Assembly: GCA_034769895.1 (NCBI GenBank) | Contig: JAWRYS010001514.1 | Location: forward strand, 1-64,000 | Origin: Magicicada septendecula | Taxonomy: Eukaryota > Arthropoda > Insecta > Hemiptera > Cicadidae | Direction of reading: 5' to 3' | DNA length: 64,000 bases | Shown here: piece by piece, positions 10,810-22,429 of the stretch | Layout of the letters: the number at the start of each line of letters is the position of its first letter | Numbering within the stretch: position 1 is the first letter of the stretch | The notes under the pieces: model-generated | The model's input: the letters and a program-made list of their open reading frames with translations, nothing else | The model's database searches: none | Told to the model about the DNA's origin: nothing | Translations under genes and position numbers: made by a program

Positions 10810-11099
10810 TTATACTTTTGTAAGTTGATCTTCTCTTTTTCTTTCCTTATAAATGCCTTTTCTTTTATATACCCAGGAAGATGGACGATTTTCTTTTATG
10901 TCGTTCCATTGCTCATATTCTTATTGGTCATGTTCATTTTCTTACATAGTCTTCATTCATAAAACCCAGTTTTGTTTCTATGTTTATTCTTCGTATCATT
11001 TCCTTTCAATGATATTTATTTCGTCTCCTTCAACATTGTTTTTCGCCGTAGTCGGTTATCATGATCCGTCCCTTTTCTTGATGTCGTGTGGTATTTGTG

Positions 11100-13142
11100 T
11101 CAACCAGGGTCCATCATTTCAGTTGCTCTTATAAAATTTACCCTAGGGCGCGACACTCGGTTATTACTACTGTTATTGTTTTTATTACTAAATTTATCAT
11201 GATAGTAATTTCGGTTAGGTTGGTAAGGTTTGTCACCATTATTGTTGGGATATGGATTTCTCTGACTGTATGGGACGTTATTATGTTGGTATAAACTGTT
11301 TCTATTGTATGAATAGGGGTTGTTATTCCTAACGCCGTTAAAATTACCGATAAACTGGTTATTATGCGGCGGGTTGTTAGGGCCATCGTAATTGTTGGGC
11401 TGGTTCCCTCTATCATCATATTGTATACACCAATACTCTTCTGGTCCATGTTTTGTGTTACTTGACAAATATCTGTGAGGATCTTCATCTGGGTTATCAC
11501 TTATTATTTGTTTATCTGAAACACCATAAGCTGGTTTACCATCACATATCCACTCTGAAGGAATATATTTTAGTCTAACCGTACCCTGGAACTGTCCTAG
11601 ATGGCACGCTAATGGAATACATTCTGGTGATTCACCTGTGCCGTCATTACAGTCTGGTACGATATCACATTTCCATCTTTCTGACATCCACTGTCCAGTT
11701 CTGCGCTGATATTGATCTTGTCCACATGTCGTATTCTGTTTACCTCTGGTCCTTTCCCAGTGGTAAACTACTGTCTTGTGGTAAATTATTTCTGAAATTA
11801 CTTCGATTCTCCTTCTATAATTCATAAAATTCATGATGTCTTTGTCATAGGTAATTGGGATATTATTGCCATCAATTAACCCATGTTTCATCATCTCCAA
11901 CTCTTCCTTAGTTTTTATCAAATTTCTTGGATACATTTTCCTTTTCCTTGGTTTAATATCTTCCTGGTTTCGGTTAGTTTCAATTTCAGGTACTACCATT
12001 ACTAGTTCCTGCGTTTTGTCATTTATTACTTCTTCTGGTTCTGGTTGACTATCTTCCTGCGTTTTATCATTTATTACTTCTTCTGGTTCTGGTTGACTAT
12101 CTTCCTGCGTTTTATCATTTATTACTTCTTCTGGTTCTGGTTGACTATCTTCCTGCGTTTTATCATTTAGTACTTCTTCTGGTTCTGGTTGGCTATCATT
12201 TTTTATTTCTTCGGTCTTCTCCTTTCTTAATTCTTCCTTTTTTAATCTGTCCTCTCTTCTTTCTTTAATCCATTTTTGATGCTCCTCTCCCCTTTCTAAT
12301 CTGTTCTCTCTTATCTCCTGATTTACCTCCCTTAACTCTTCTCTTAGAATTTGATTGTCCTCTCTCAATTCTTCCAATTTCTCCCCCATCTTTTCTTCCA
12401 ACTTCCTGTTATCTTCTTTCAACTCTTCCTTCAACTGTCGGTTGTTCTTCTCTATCTTCTTCCTGGTTTCATCGATTTTCTGATTAGTATTTTCAATTTT
12501 ATTAATCAATTCTTCTTTAGTCGCTTTGAATTCTTCCTTGAACAATTGGTTGTCTTCCTTCAATTCTTCCATGTTCTTGTTCATCCCAGTCAACTCTTCT
12601 TTTGTGGATTGATTATCCTTCTTCAATTCTTCCATCTTCTCTTCCATCTTCTTGCTGTTTTCTTCCATCTTCTTGCTGTTTTCTTCTATCTTCTCTTCCA
12701 GCTTCTTATTTGTTGTTTCGATCTTATTTCCTAAATCTTCTTTCAAGGACTGGTTATCACTCCCCATTTTCTTACTCAAGTCTTCCTTCCATTCTTCCAT
12801 CTTCTTATTTGTTGTTTGGTTGTCCTTCTTCCTGTTCTCCTCCATTTGTTCCATCATTGCTCTGATCATCTCTTGTATACCCCCATCCTCCGTTCGTGTC
12901 GGCTTTTCCAATGGTTCCTTCCGGACATTGACTTCCCCTGTCTGAGTAGGCATTTCGGGTTGTTCAGTTTGTTTGGACAACACCGATTGTAATACCTCTT
13001 CCACCTCTACTGGCGTTGCCTCTTTGTTGTCCATATCGTTTTCTATTTCTTTTTCGGCCTCCGCCGCCCATTTCTTAGATGTCGCACGTCGTTGCATTTT
13101 CCCTTGAAATTCTCTGGCTTTGTAGCTGTTGCCTAGCTCCAA
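11100..13142 (-). CDS. Gag-like ORF with coiled coil and LDL-receptor class A-like modules, unit 2
   Basis: Second intact 680-codon copy. The only protein difference I find from the unit 1 copy is Arg to Trp at residue 25 in the basic N-terminal segment. All the named parts are kept: coiled coil, four PEPEEV repeats, two LDL class A-like modules with the CD..PDC.DG..E...C core, Asn-rich tail, and C-terminal NRVSRPRVNFIRA, which resembles the gag/protease border of Gypsy elements. Two intact copies mean either very recent duplication or maintained coding capacity; they cannot be told apart from one array. Confidence 0.7.
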   Translation of the reverse strand: MELGNSYKAREFQGKMQRRATSKKWAAEAEKEIENDMDNKEATPVEVEEVLQSVLSKQTEQPEMPTQTGEVNVRKEPLEKPTRTEDGGIQEMIRAMMEQMEENRKKDNQTTNKKMEEWKEDLSKKMGSDNQSLKEDLGNKIETTNKKLEEKIEENSKKMEENSKKMEEKMEELKKDNQSTKEELTGMNKNMEELKEDNQLFKEEFKATKEELINKIENTNQKIDETRKKIEKNNRQLKEELKEDNRKLEEKMGEKLEELREDNQILREELREVNQEIRENRLERGEEHQKWIKERREDRLKKEELRKEKTEEIKNDSQPEPEEVLNDKTQEDSQPEPEEVINDKTQEDSQPEPEEVINDKTQEDSQPEPEEVINDKTQELVMVVPEIETNRNQEDIKPRKRKMYPRNLIKTKEELEMMKHGLIDGNNIPITYDKDIMNFMNYRRRIEVISEIIYHKTVVYHWERTRGKQNTTCGQDQYQRRTGQWMSERWKCDIVPDCNDGTGESPECIPLACHLGQFQGTVRLKYIPSEWICDGKPAYGVSDKQIISDNPDEDPHRYLSSNTKHGPEEYWCIQYDDRGNQPNNYDGPNNPPHNNQFIGNFNGVRNNNPYSYNRNSLYQHNNVPYSQRNPYPNNNGDKPYQPNRNYYHDKFSNKNNNSSNNRVSRPRVNFIRATEMMDPG

Positions 13143-13187
13143 CTAGTGATTGTGCAGAATGTATTGGCCTTCCAATCGCTAATTAAA

Positions 13188-13205
13188 GCCCCACGTTGGG
13201 CGCCA
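13188..13205 (-). other. Primer binding site, tRNA-Lys(CUU), unit 2
   Basis: Same 18-base PBS as at 5257-5274, again with the AAT spacer to the LTR end and 45 bases from the ATG on the minus strand. Confidence 0.85.
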
Positions 13206-13208
13206 ATT

Positions 13209-16200
13209 TGTAATAAAATAAATATTAGTGTAAGTGTGTTGATGATAATAAAGCTATTATGGAGTATGTGACTCCGATGTAATCAAGCCCCATGTAATAT
13301 GTTTAATTGGTGTGTAATTGGTGTGGCTCTCGATGTCTTACTGGCCTGAAACACTTCCTTAAGTTTCCCAGCTGGTCGAGTCCCAATGGTAGCAAGACCG
13401 GTCGAGTAGCGTAAAGTTGATGAAGAAATATATATGCTCAGCTTCACCGAAAGTTTCAAAACAAAAATTATTGTTTTGAAGAAAATTAAAAAAAAAATTA
13501 TGTTTATAAAAAAAAATAATAATAAAAAAAAAATTTTAATTTTATTAATTAATTAATTAGGATCAATTAATTAATATAGGGCTGTGAAGTTTTAAACAGT
13601 GTAATGCTCTTCTGAAAATTTTTATTAAAGTTTTAGTATAATTTAAATAATCTATCACCACTCATAAGACTGTCTGTAAACCAATCGATATTTGTTTACC
13701 TTTCTATTTTTTAGGTTATCTTCACTTACGGGTGGTAAAGTCCTTGTAGATTATCAATTAGAATTATATTATTGGTAATTAGTATTATTGAAGAAATAAA
13801 GAACTATTAAGTATTGAAAAGTATTAATGTTTTATTAAGTAACAGCAATATTGACTCTTATCGATTAGTATCGATTCTCAGGATATCGAAAAAAGTTACA
13901 AGTATATGTTATAAAAATTATATAGGGTTCTTTAAACAGCCAGTTATTACCAAAGTCAGAGAAATCGGGCTAATATTTAAAAAGTATAACGTTACAATCA
14001 AATTAATAGTTATTAATAAACACAGACATTGAATAATAAATTGTAAATATAATAATTGTTTTCACCAAACAGCTGTTCTGAACCAAGAAGAGGCACTGGA
14101 ATTGTCAAAGCAAATGGCTGCCGTCAAGTCGATGAAAATGTTGCTCGTTGCTGCTGCATTCCAAATAATGTATTTTGACGCAATATTTCTGTTCTCGTGT
14201 CCGCAAATCTCTTGTTATATGTTGTGTAGTGACTGGTGTAGTGATTCTGGGTTGTATTTAGTGTATCTGTATAATTATTAGTTCAAACACTTTCTCCGAT
14301 TCCGTCACTAATTTGGTTTAATGTATTATACAGTTTTCTAGTGTTTTATGGTGTTTTTCGGAGTAGATTTATATTGTTCTGTGTTATGGAGTGTTACTTG
14401 ATCGTTTCTGTTATAATATGATAGTTTCAGAAGTATTTTACAAGTCACTCGCGATTTCACAATAACTCACTATACACTCGCTTGTATGACGATTATAGGT
14501 TAGGTTATCCACGTAATTAAACGTATGTCATGTTAACCGTTCAACTACCAATAATTAACTAACTGTTTCCTTCAGTTTCAATTAAACTCTTAGCCCATAT
14601 AATATTATCCTTAACATTGTTCAAAAATATTTTCACATCCTGTGAATACTTTATATTTTCACTATATGAATGCCTAAACTTTGGTTATTTGTCAATTTTA
14701 TTCACTAGATTTGATTTAAATTAATCTTTCAGTTCATTCTGGTTATTTTCAGATTAAATAATGCCATTTTATAGTGTTTTCTGTCCAAAAAATAGTAATT
14801 TTACTTTCAGTTTGGGTATACTCTGAAGAGTCCAAAACATCAAAATTTACTTCCTGTCATTATATAAATTCAGCCATTTTATCAGTTATATTTAATATTA
14901 ATAATCCTATATTGTATTAAAAAGGTTCCTATTCCCTTATTTTCTGGTAATTAATTGAATTAGTTGTATTCTGAAACATTATTCTGAAATATATGACTCC
15001 CATGTCTAAATTTCTGAGTTTAGTCATTTTATTTTTATTTATAATTCTGAATATAATTTATTAAAATCTCTCTAAATGGTATGTGCAATTATATGGCATG
15101 ATCTCAAGTTTATTTTGTCTAAACCCCTTTTGTTTATTTGCTTTTAAATGAGTAATTTCTCTGTTTTGATGAAGTTTGGTTTCCATTCTTTTGGCCTATG
15201 ATTTTTTTTAACAATTTTTCTTACAAAATAATTTACAAACAATATATGATGTGTGATACCCTCTCTGACTTTTTACAAATAGTATTATAAATTAAACATG
15301 TTTTCAAATTACACAAAAACAATTAGTATTGGTTACAATACAAACAATAGTTAACACAAAATAAAGAACATTTTTTTTAAATAAATGGTTGTCTTCAAAT
15401 CAGACATTTTGCAACAAAATTCCCATTTCCAACATGGAAATATGGTTTACAACAAAGGTTTTGTACTAACTAACATCTTAATTACTCTCTACTATTTACA
15501 AGTGGTAATTATTTTTATAGTTCTGATGTTAGTTGTTTCAGACCCAAAAAAATGGCCTTATATCTAAAACATTTTTAAACATTCTTGTACTATATACATT
15601 AAAACCTTATATTTATATTCTTATTTCTAACTATTATTATAAGTAGGATTCTACAGTTTTTATACAGTCTTTTATACCTTGTCTTTGGGGAATTGTACCC
15701 TGTCATTAACAAATAAATAGTATGAACCGTTCACAAAGCACTATGAAATCTGTTTTTCTTTTTTCATGTAAAACAAAAATGTTATTTTAAACAGATTCAT
15801 GTCTTATGAACAACATATTGTCACCGTACATATTTTAAGTCATTGAAAAATGCATATTTCATTGCATCCAATGTTTGTGATTGCCAAGAATGAAACACAA
15901 GGTTCATTTTTTATAATACCCAAAACTATCACTGGTTCACTTTGCACTTATATATTATGTTAATGCTAAATGGTCGTATAGTCTTATTAACATAATAAAT
16001 TGGTTAGCGTTTTTTCAATGGAGATTTGTTCCATGGGTACTATATTATTGTTTCATCTTAGTTCACAGGAAACTTTTACTTTGTTCACTTCTCTCTCTTA
16101 AATTTATATACATGTGGTTTTTATTTCGTTATACTTTTGTTTTTAGATATATATTTTGGGGATATAGGGATTTGGGTGTCTTTTATAAGAGCATGACGTC

Positions 16201-16685
16201 TTCTTCAGGATGCTGCCCTCTTCTTCTTTCTTCAGTCTTCTTTTCTCCTGCCTTCTGGGACTGGTATCTTCTCCATCTGTTCTTGATGCCATCAGGTTTC
16301 TTGGGATCTTCTCCATCTTCTTCTTTAATTCAGAAATACACAACCTGTATTGGTTGATCTTGGCTTATTTTAGGGTTTCTCTTTTATTTATTCTCCCTCG
16401 TTGTGGGTTTGGTCATATTGTGTACTGCTTTGTTATTTACTATTTTACCTTCCTGGGTTATACCTTGAAAACCTTTGGTTATGAGACTGGTTTTGGATGA
16501 CTCATCACTAGTAACTCCTTTTATTTTAACTTGTATTTTCTTTATAATAATGATTTCTTTCCACAGTTGCTATGAATTAATCTATTTATATTAAACTTAA
16601 TGCTTTCTTCCAAATTTAAATATTATAACTTCATTATTCTAATGATCAATTGCCATTCAATATTATGCTTATATCTGTCACGCTA

Positions 16686-16688
<3 letters not shown>
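13209..16688 (-). repeat. Truncated third LTR at the array end
   Basis: Third copy of the LTR sequence. It matches 5278-8757 and then stops in mid-sequence at CACGCTACAG, where the other units continue ATTGCTCTCC, and a (TG)22 tract takes over. About 1.1 kb of the candidate LTR is missing. There is no target duplication or element end at this edge, so the right border is a rearrangement or assembly junction, not an insertion end. Confidence 0.7.

Positions 16689-16732
<44 letters not shown>
16689..16732. repeat. (TG)22 microsatellite
   Basis: Uninterrupted TG dinucleotides directly at the end of the tandem array. Confidence 0.98.
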
Positions 16733-16733
<1 letters not shown>

Positions 16734-16974
16734 CGAGTATAATGACAGATGGATGTCTTCTTATCCCAGAGAGAGATGTGTATTCTTGTGACGTCGTTTT
16801 CATTGCTAGTACATTGTAACTGTAAAACTACAAGACGAACAAATACAATGGTTAAGATTTATAAATAAAATTGATCTCTTGGCTGTAAAAAAGAATATCT
16901 GATGAAATGATGTTATCAATAGATGGATTTGGGTCGAAAAGCAACAATATAAACAACAAAAAATTAAAAGCACT

Positions 16975-17176
16975 TGTAACATAACTTGGAAGAGTAGGAG
17001 AGGAAAGGAGAGTGTTGGATATCATCAGGGGGCAGGAAGAGAAATTGCTTAGGATACTGTATGCGGTTAACACAAGGTAATGTGACAGTAGAAACACTGG
17101 AAGGGCTGGTAAATGTAAAGCGGAATAGAGGACGGAGGAGAGACCAGATGATGGACGATCTACGGGTGAAGTGACT
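16975..17176 (+). pseudogene. LINE reverse transcriptase C-terminal tail (degenerate)
   Basis: Broken frames on the plus strand contain GEERRVLDIIRGQEEKLLR and then EGLVNVKRNRGRRRDQMMDDL. The latter matches the 'EG...KRGRGRRR.QW.DDL' end that closes many arthropod non-LTR retrotransposon polyproteins. No start, no reverse transcriptase motifs and several frame changes are present, as expected of a 5'-truncated dead copy. Confidence 0.55.
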
Positions 17177-17199
17177 AGCCCAGCGCGGAGAAGCATGTC

Positions 17200-17790
17200 T
17201 TGTAAGACCTGCCCTTGCGCAGAAAACACTTGACAGTAACTTAACAAAGAATGGTATGGAAACCAGAATAGAAGAAAATAAGGTTGGCGGCACAACCTGA
17301 TTTACTGTCTGTGGGAGCACGGTGATTCTGGCTGAATATCAAGACCAGAATAGTGCTGTATGAGGGAAGGGAAGTTTCTTTCCGAAGACAGTCTTAACCA
17401 CATTGTTGTCAAGCTTAATTATCTAACCCCTAATCGCTTCATCCTGGACGAGGTCTCCACCAGTGCCATGGGTCATGGGACGGTAGGACTTGAGAACGGT
17501 GGAGACATAGAAGGCGTTGCGCAGTCAAAAAGACTTATTTGTTTAAAAATATCGAGAACGATATAAATTATTAAGTTGTCGGTAGACAATAACATCTGTG
17601 TAAAATAGTCTTTGGGTTTTCGTTATGGACATTTTGCTAGGTGAAACGCAGTTCGAGAATCTTTAGTGAGTTAAATTTTAATGTAGAATCCTATCTGCGG
17701 CTGCACTAACTTCAGCTGCATAAAAATCAGCAAAACCAAAACCAACCAGAGCAAACGTATTCAAATGAACGTATCATCAAAATCAAAGTT
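17200..17790. other. No gene seen
   Basis: Mixed-composition sequence with only a short chance ORF. No repeat or motif that I recognise. Confidence 0.5.
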
Positions 17791-17799
17791 GATTTGGTT

Positions 17800-18300
17800 C
17801 GTTTAGACATGATATTTCTTGCTCACACGTCTTCCTACATCGTCCAGTACACCTGATTCTACCAGTTGGTTTGTACTTTACCATTATTTTTGTCTTTTCC
17901 TAGCTTTATCCGTTACATATTCGTGATCTAAGAAGGCTGTGAATAGAGAAGAATTTTCTAATACAGATTATAAGTCCATAAACCTAAGCAAAGTACAATA
18001 AATTACCGTGTATATATTTGTGTGTGTGTGGCGTAGTTGTTTTACTGTTTTGTGATCGTCATCAGCGTCAGGACTGATTTGGTTTGTTACAACGTCATAT
18101 TTCTTGCTCACACATCTTTCTAAATTGGCAAATATACTTGAAAATTTCACCTGTTGTTTACATAAATGAGTTTATATTTTAGCAACATTTTTGCCCTTTT
18201 GCTACCATTTTCAACAAACTGATTATTATATCCTCGTTATACTATTAAGGTTGTGAAGAGATAAGAATTTCTCAGTATAAATTACAAGTGCATAAACGGG
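17800..18300 (+). repeat. Diverged ~200-bp direct duplication
   Basis: Segment 17800-17990 and segment 18070-18300 align along their length. Both have GATTTGGTT.GTT..., ATATTTCTTGCTCACAC.TCTT, TACC.TT..TT.CA, then GAAGAGA.AAGAATTT and TA.A.ATTA.AAGT.CATAAAC. Many substitutions separate them. The segment at 18850-18910 may be a third, shorter relative. The family is unknown. Confidence 0.55.
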
Positions 18301-19700
18301 TATAGCATATGCTATGGTTACCTTAACAAGGCCTCATGTTCCTTCCCAGTTCGGAGTTTCTTTTTCCTAAATTTCTTCCTTCCGAGAGCTTTTGAGGAAC
18401 CGGATCCATCCGTGTACGTCGGCGTATCCTAACGATCCTTTGCCATCTACACCCTACGCTGTTGGCCTGTTAATGATTCTCCACTATTAGACAGCGTCTC
18501 CCACCTCAAGGACAAGAAAATGCCTTGGCCCTGTACCCACTTATCCGTCCTACAAGGAGACCGTTGACATTTGGTAGAGGAGGAACTCGTCATACAACGA
18601 GCTACTTCGCTCGTCAGTGTCTTGGTAGTGCTAAAAGACGGCACTACTTGAAGTTGAGGCATGTAATTGATTGGTAGATCAATAGCTATTTTATATTATA
18701 GCTACTTATCAAGACGATCTCCGGTGTGTATTACCGTTGTCAAAAAAATGCTTGCGCATGAGTTTGAAGCGGAAGTGTAATTTCCTAAAACAGAATACGA
18801 TTTAAGCTATCAGTGGAAGTGTAGTTATCTTAAAATATGATTTATGACAGGAATCTACCCGTTAGAAAAACGAGATGAGACCAGGAATTTTCTAGCACAT
18901 TAAATTAATAATAAGGTTACCCGTGCCCTTGAGTTTACCATCGTATGGTAACGCTTTTTCTCCGAATCGATGCAAACCTGCATGGTTCAGTCCTCGCAGA
19001 CACATTGGCCTCGAAGGGTCGCATTTCTTCCCCTCTGCATGTCGCGAACCGTTTGGTGATTGCACGTCTACGGCCCTGTCTCAGTGCCTTAAACAAGTCG
19101 TACACAAACATACTTTACGCTTGTCGCTCTCCTCATACTGAATTAGAAAGTAGGAATGAGATGAGTCCAAGGAGAGAAAAGTAATGACAATACTTTATAA
19201 ACACTAGCAGAGGAAGTAAAATAACTAACAGTCAAGGCCAAAAATATAAATAAGTTGTCGAACTAGGATAATATGAAATAATCTTAAAATGTGAAAAAAA
19301 AAATCTAAAACACCAAAATTCTTATAGCCACATGGGATATACTCACGCATAATATTATAACACAAGAACAGAAATAATAAAAAGAGCAGCATCCAGATAC
19401 ATCAAAAGAAAAAGTAAAAGATATTGAACACACGAAACTGGAAAACACAAGATTATTAGTAACAAAATTTTGTTACAAATGAAGCAAGAAGACGAACATA
19501 GAAGGAAGATACCGGCCGCAGGAAATTGGATCTACAACAGAAAACGTAAATGGAAAGATTGTGCTTAAAAACAAGTGAAAGGATTGTAGAAACAGTCAGC
19601 GACAAAAGAACCGCAAAAGAGATCAACAGGTAGACGGAAGAAATAACGGAAAACGACTTGGAAAAGAACGCCTGCCTCTAAAGAAGAAGAAAAAGAAGAA
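18300..19700. other. Unassigned, moderately GC-rich stretch
   Basis: Includes two GC-richer blocks (18330-18670 and 18910-19180) with short ORFs of under 80 codons on either strand that match nothing I know and have no splice-flanked structure. These may be old repeat copies. The rest is A-rich filler. Confidence 0.4.
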
Positions 19701-19710
19701 TTAGGGACAA

Positions 19711-19815
19711 AGAAGAAGAAGAAGAAGAAGAAGAAGAAGAAGAAGAAGAAGAAGAAGAAGAAGAAGAAGAAGAAGAAGAAGAAGAAGAAGAAGAAGAAGA
19801 AGAAGAAGAAGAAGA
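19711..19815 (+). repeat. (GAA)n microsatellite
   Basis: About 35 almost perfect AAG/GAA triplets with related purine-rich sequence on both sides. The poly-Phe and poly-Ser frames on the minus strand are artefacts of this tract. Confidence 0.97.
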
Positions 19816-20309
19816 ACATGACGATGAAGAAAACAAAAAAGAGTTAGAAAAAGGGTTTGAAGATGAAGAAAAAGAAGAAGAGGATGAGGACGAAGAATTC
19901 AGGTTTTGCAAGTAATGTTATCGTTAGTGTTAATAGATATTTTCTACAAGCAAATGAAAGGGAATTCTTAGAAAACCTGCTGAGCGTTGTGTAAGTAGCT
20001 TCAGAATCACGTTTGAAAATGAACGCTGCATTCATTAGAAAACATGCAAACAGATTTTTTATAAAAACTAGTGTGAAATAATCGCATGACTTTCTCTTAC
20101 CCAGTTATTTGCTTATTTCATATTTAATCGTTAGCACTACTTTATTTCCAATAATCAAAACCTGGACCTTTATGTTGTGAACGAACAAGTGTGTATTACA
20201 CATTTTTCTTTAGGAAGATGCAGCTTAAAAAAATCTCTAACACAGAAACTTGACTGAATTCTTAACATTTGATATGACTTGACTATGATAGCATTTGACT
20301 GCAGTGGAA

Positions 20310-20490
20310 TGAAATCCTTGAGATGCGTGATAGGATTGGAAACGATACCGTGAGAGTGGAGGTGGATGTTGGACCGCTGATCAAGAATACAGAACGACCG
20401 CAGTTATACGGTTTTAACGCATTGCGCAGGAGGGTATGGCAAGCCTGCGGCTTCAGGAAACAGCGAAAGAGGAGCAGAAAGAAGATGAAA
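20310..20490 (+). pseudogene. LINE reverse transcriptase C-terminal tail
   Basis: From the ATG at 20323 the plus strand reads MRDRIGNDTVRVEVDVGPLI, then a degenerate 'LYGFNALRRRVWQAC'. Living arthropod LINEs have RDRI..D.VR.E...GPLI.KIER.QLRWFGHV.RM....P..VWEA here. The WFGHV/RM part is damaged. It is 5'-truncated and dead. Confidence 0.65.
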
Positions 20491-20499
20491 TGATGTGGG

Positions 20500-21380
20500 A
20501 ACACGGGCGTTAAATGGGCATGGCATTTCCTGGACTGAAGGAACAGAATAGTGAAAGACAAGACGAAAATGGAAACATTTCTGTACCAGTAAAAAGTTAC
20601 GCAGTAATTCATACTGTTTATATTCTTGTTTGTAGTGTTTATGTTTTAAACTCACGTTTAATGTATAGTAACGGTAATTTAAATTTTCCTTTATATTGAA
20701 CTGGTTAACTTCTTGTTGGAGGGAAGAAAATATTAGTGAGCAAGCTTCTCTTACTGACATAACAATGCAAGTTTTGCTGGCAGGGAAAATGCTGCTACAC
20801 AATACGTTTCAACTCTTCACAAGCAATATGGAAATTCACAGGTAATATATTGATAGGCCTATATAATCAAAAAGAAGTAGGATAGATATTGAAATAAGTT
20901 TCGGTTCATAAAATCAAGTAACTCTATCTGACAGTCAGGCGGCTGTACCACAACCGAACGAGTGTTGGCTGGTGGATGATCAACACATACACTCTCCCAG
21001 TACTTCAGTACCTATCGACCAACTTTAGTCATTCTATATGTGTTATTATTATCGTTTATATTATTACTACTATTATTGTTGCGATTAAGTAACATACTCA
21101 TTTCGATAACTGCTCTCTAATGTGAAACTCCTGTGACTCTACTTTTGAGGATGCGCTCTTCGTTTGATTTAGTTTTACGTTTAATTTATACGTTTTTGAG
21201 TCGTTCTACTAAATATTCTAACATGTTCCACTTTTGTGTCCTCCACCGCTTCTCTTCACTCTAGTCGTGGATTTCCGATCTTCTAATATCCGCTCAATCT
21301 TGATCCTCTGAAGTTATTTTAGGTCTTCCCCTCGGTCTTCCTCTCGTTGGTCTTCATTCCATCATCTTCCTCTCTCCCGG
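20500..21380. other. No gene seen
   Basis: Ordinary AT-rich sequence with one short ORF and no recognisable element. The start of a hAT-like element follows. Confidence 0.5.
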
Positions 21381-22422
21381 CAGTAGCGGACTAAGGATGG
21401 GGCGGAGGGGGCGGACCACCCCGGACTCCACTTAGTAGGGGGTTTCCAGATTTGGAAAATTAAGTTTTTTGGTAAATTTTTTAATTTATTTCAAAATGTT
21501 CTATTGTCACGCCTGAAACACAACAAATCGATCGATTCCAAAGTTTATTTCATATTATTTTGAAATCTACCTTACAACCCACCCTCATAAACTATTTACA
21601 GATATTAAAAAAAACTTATAAAGATAAGTTTATTATTAGAAATATATTCATACTAAAAAAAAAAGAGTCAGTTGTATCTGGCGTCAAAACTCACCACGCA
21701 GTCTGAAGTCGCAAGAACCCCAAACATCACGGACAGTAACGGCAGAGGCAGCGACTTAAGAAGGTCGTGTCCCAGTACGAAAATGTAAACGGCGGAGTGA
21801 AATACCGGGCGATAATATGAAGGCCTACGCTAAAGGGGATTACACCAGTGAAAAATATTTAACATTTCAGGCACCAACAATTTTTTTAAATCCTCATCAG
21901 AATTTTTACCGAACAATGGATAATTCGGAGTGCGGAAATCGGGTCAGTTACTCGAATTTTCCGAGGCCAAAACTAGAAACGGCTACTTTAGAAAGTTCAT
22001 TTGGAATCTTCATTGGCTATTTCAGTACAACAGCTTAACTGACTTAAAAAAAATTGCGAAGTATTGTTTGCAGTAGGCCTAATGATAAATTTATTTTGGA
22101 GTAGGCTGTATAAGTTTATTGTATATTATAGAGTATTGTAATAAATTTAATGCAGTGTTTAAATACTACTACTTCTATTATTTCTTTAAACTTGGTTTTT
22201 ATAATATGAAAGTGTATTTTTATTTCAAACATTACTACAGCTTCTTATAAAGTTTCCTAACTAGATGTATCAATACAGTAATTAGAAAATAAATATGTAA
22301 AAGTAAAGTGTTTTTACTATGTATTACTTAAAGATAAACTGGATTATAAACACCCGTCTTACAGGAGGAGGGGCTCAGAAAGAAATCCGCCCCGGGCCTC
22401 CAGTGGTCTAGGTACGTCACTG
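21381..22422 (+). mobile_element. hAT-like non-autonomous DNA element
   Basis: The left end reads CAGTAGCGGACTAAGG and is followed by GGGGCGGAGGGGGCGG; the right end is CTAGGTACGTCACTG, whose complement is CAGTGACGTACCTAG. These match each other imperfectly and fit hAT-type ends (CAGTGGCG...). CTCCCG flanks both sides (21374-21379 and 22426-22431), a possible decayed target duplication. No transposase is encoded. The last ~320 bases recur at 38988-39289. Confidence 0.55.
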
Positions 22423-22429
22423 CAGCTCC

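Larger units (their letters stand above)
9861..13208 (-). mobile_element. Internal region of pol-deleted LTR retrotransposon, unit 2
   Basis: The second copy of the internal region, offset by about 7931 bases from unit 1. It has the same parts in the same order: PBS 13205-13188, Gag-like ORF 13142-11100, integrase remnant 10809-10660, 105-bp repeats and purine tract. From about 11080 rightward it appears base-for-base equal to unit 1 except one substitution in the ORF, whereas leftward of that point it differs from unit 1 by scattered indels. Confidence 0.6.

Noticed and set aside
19565-19911. Poly-Phe and poly-Ser ORFs on the minus strand
   Set aside because: Pure translation of the (GAA)n tract.
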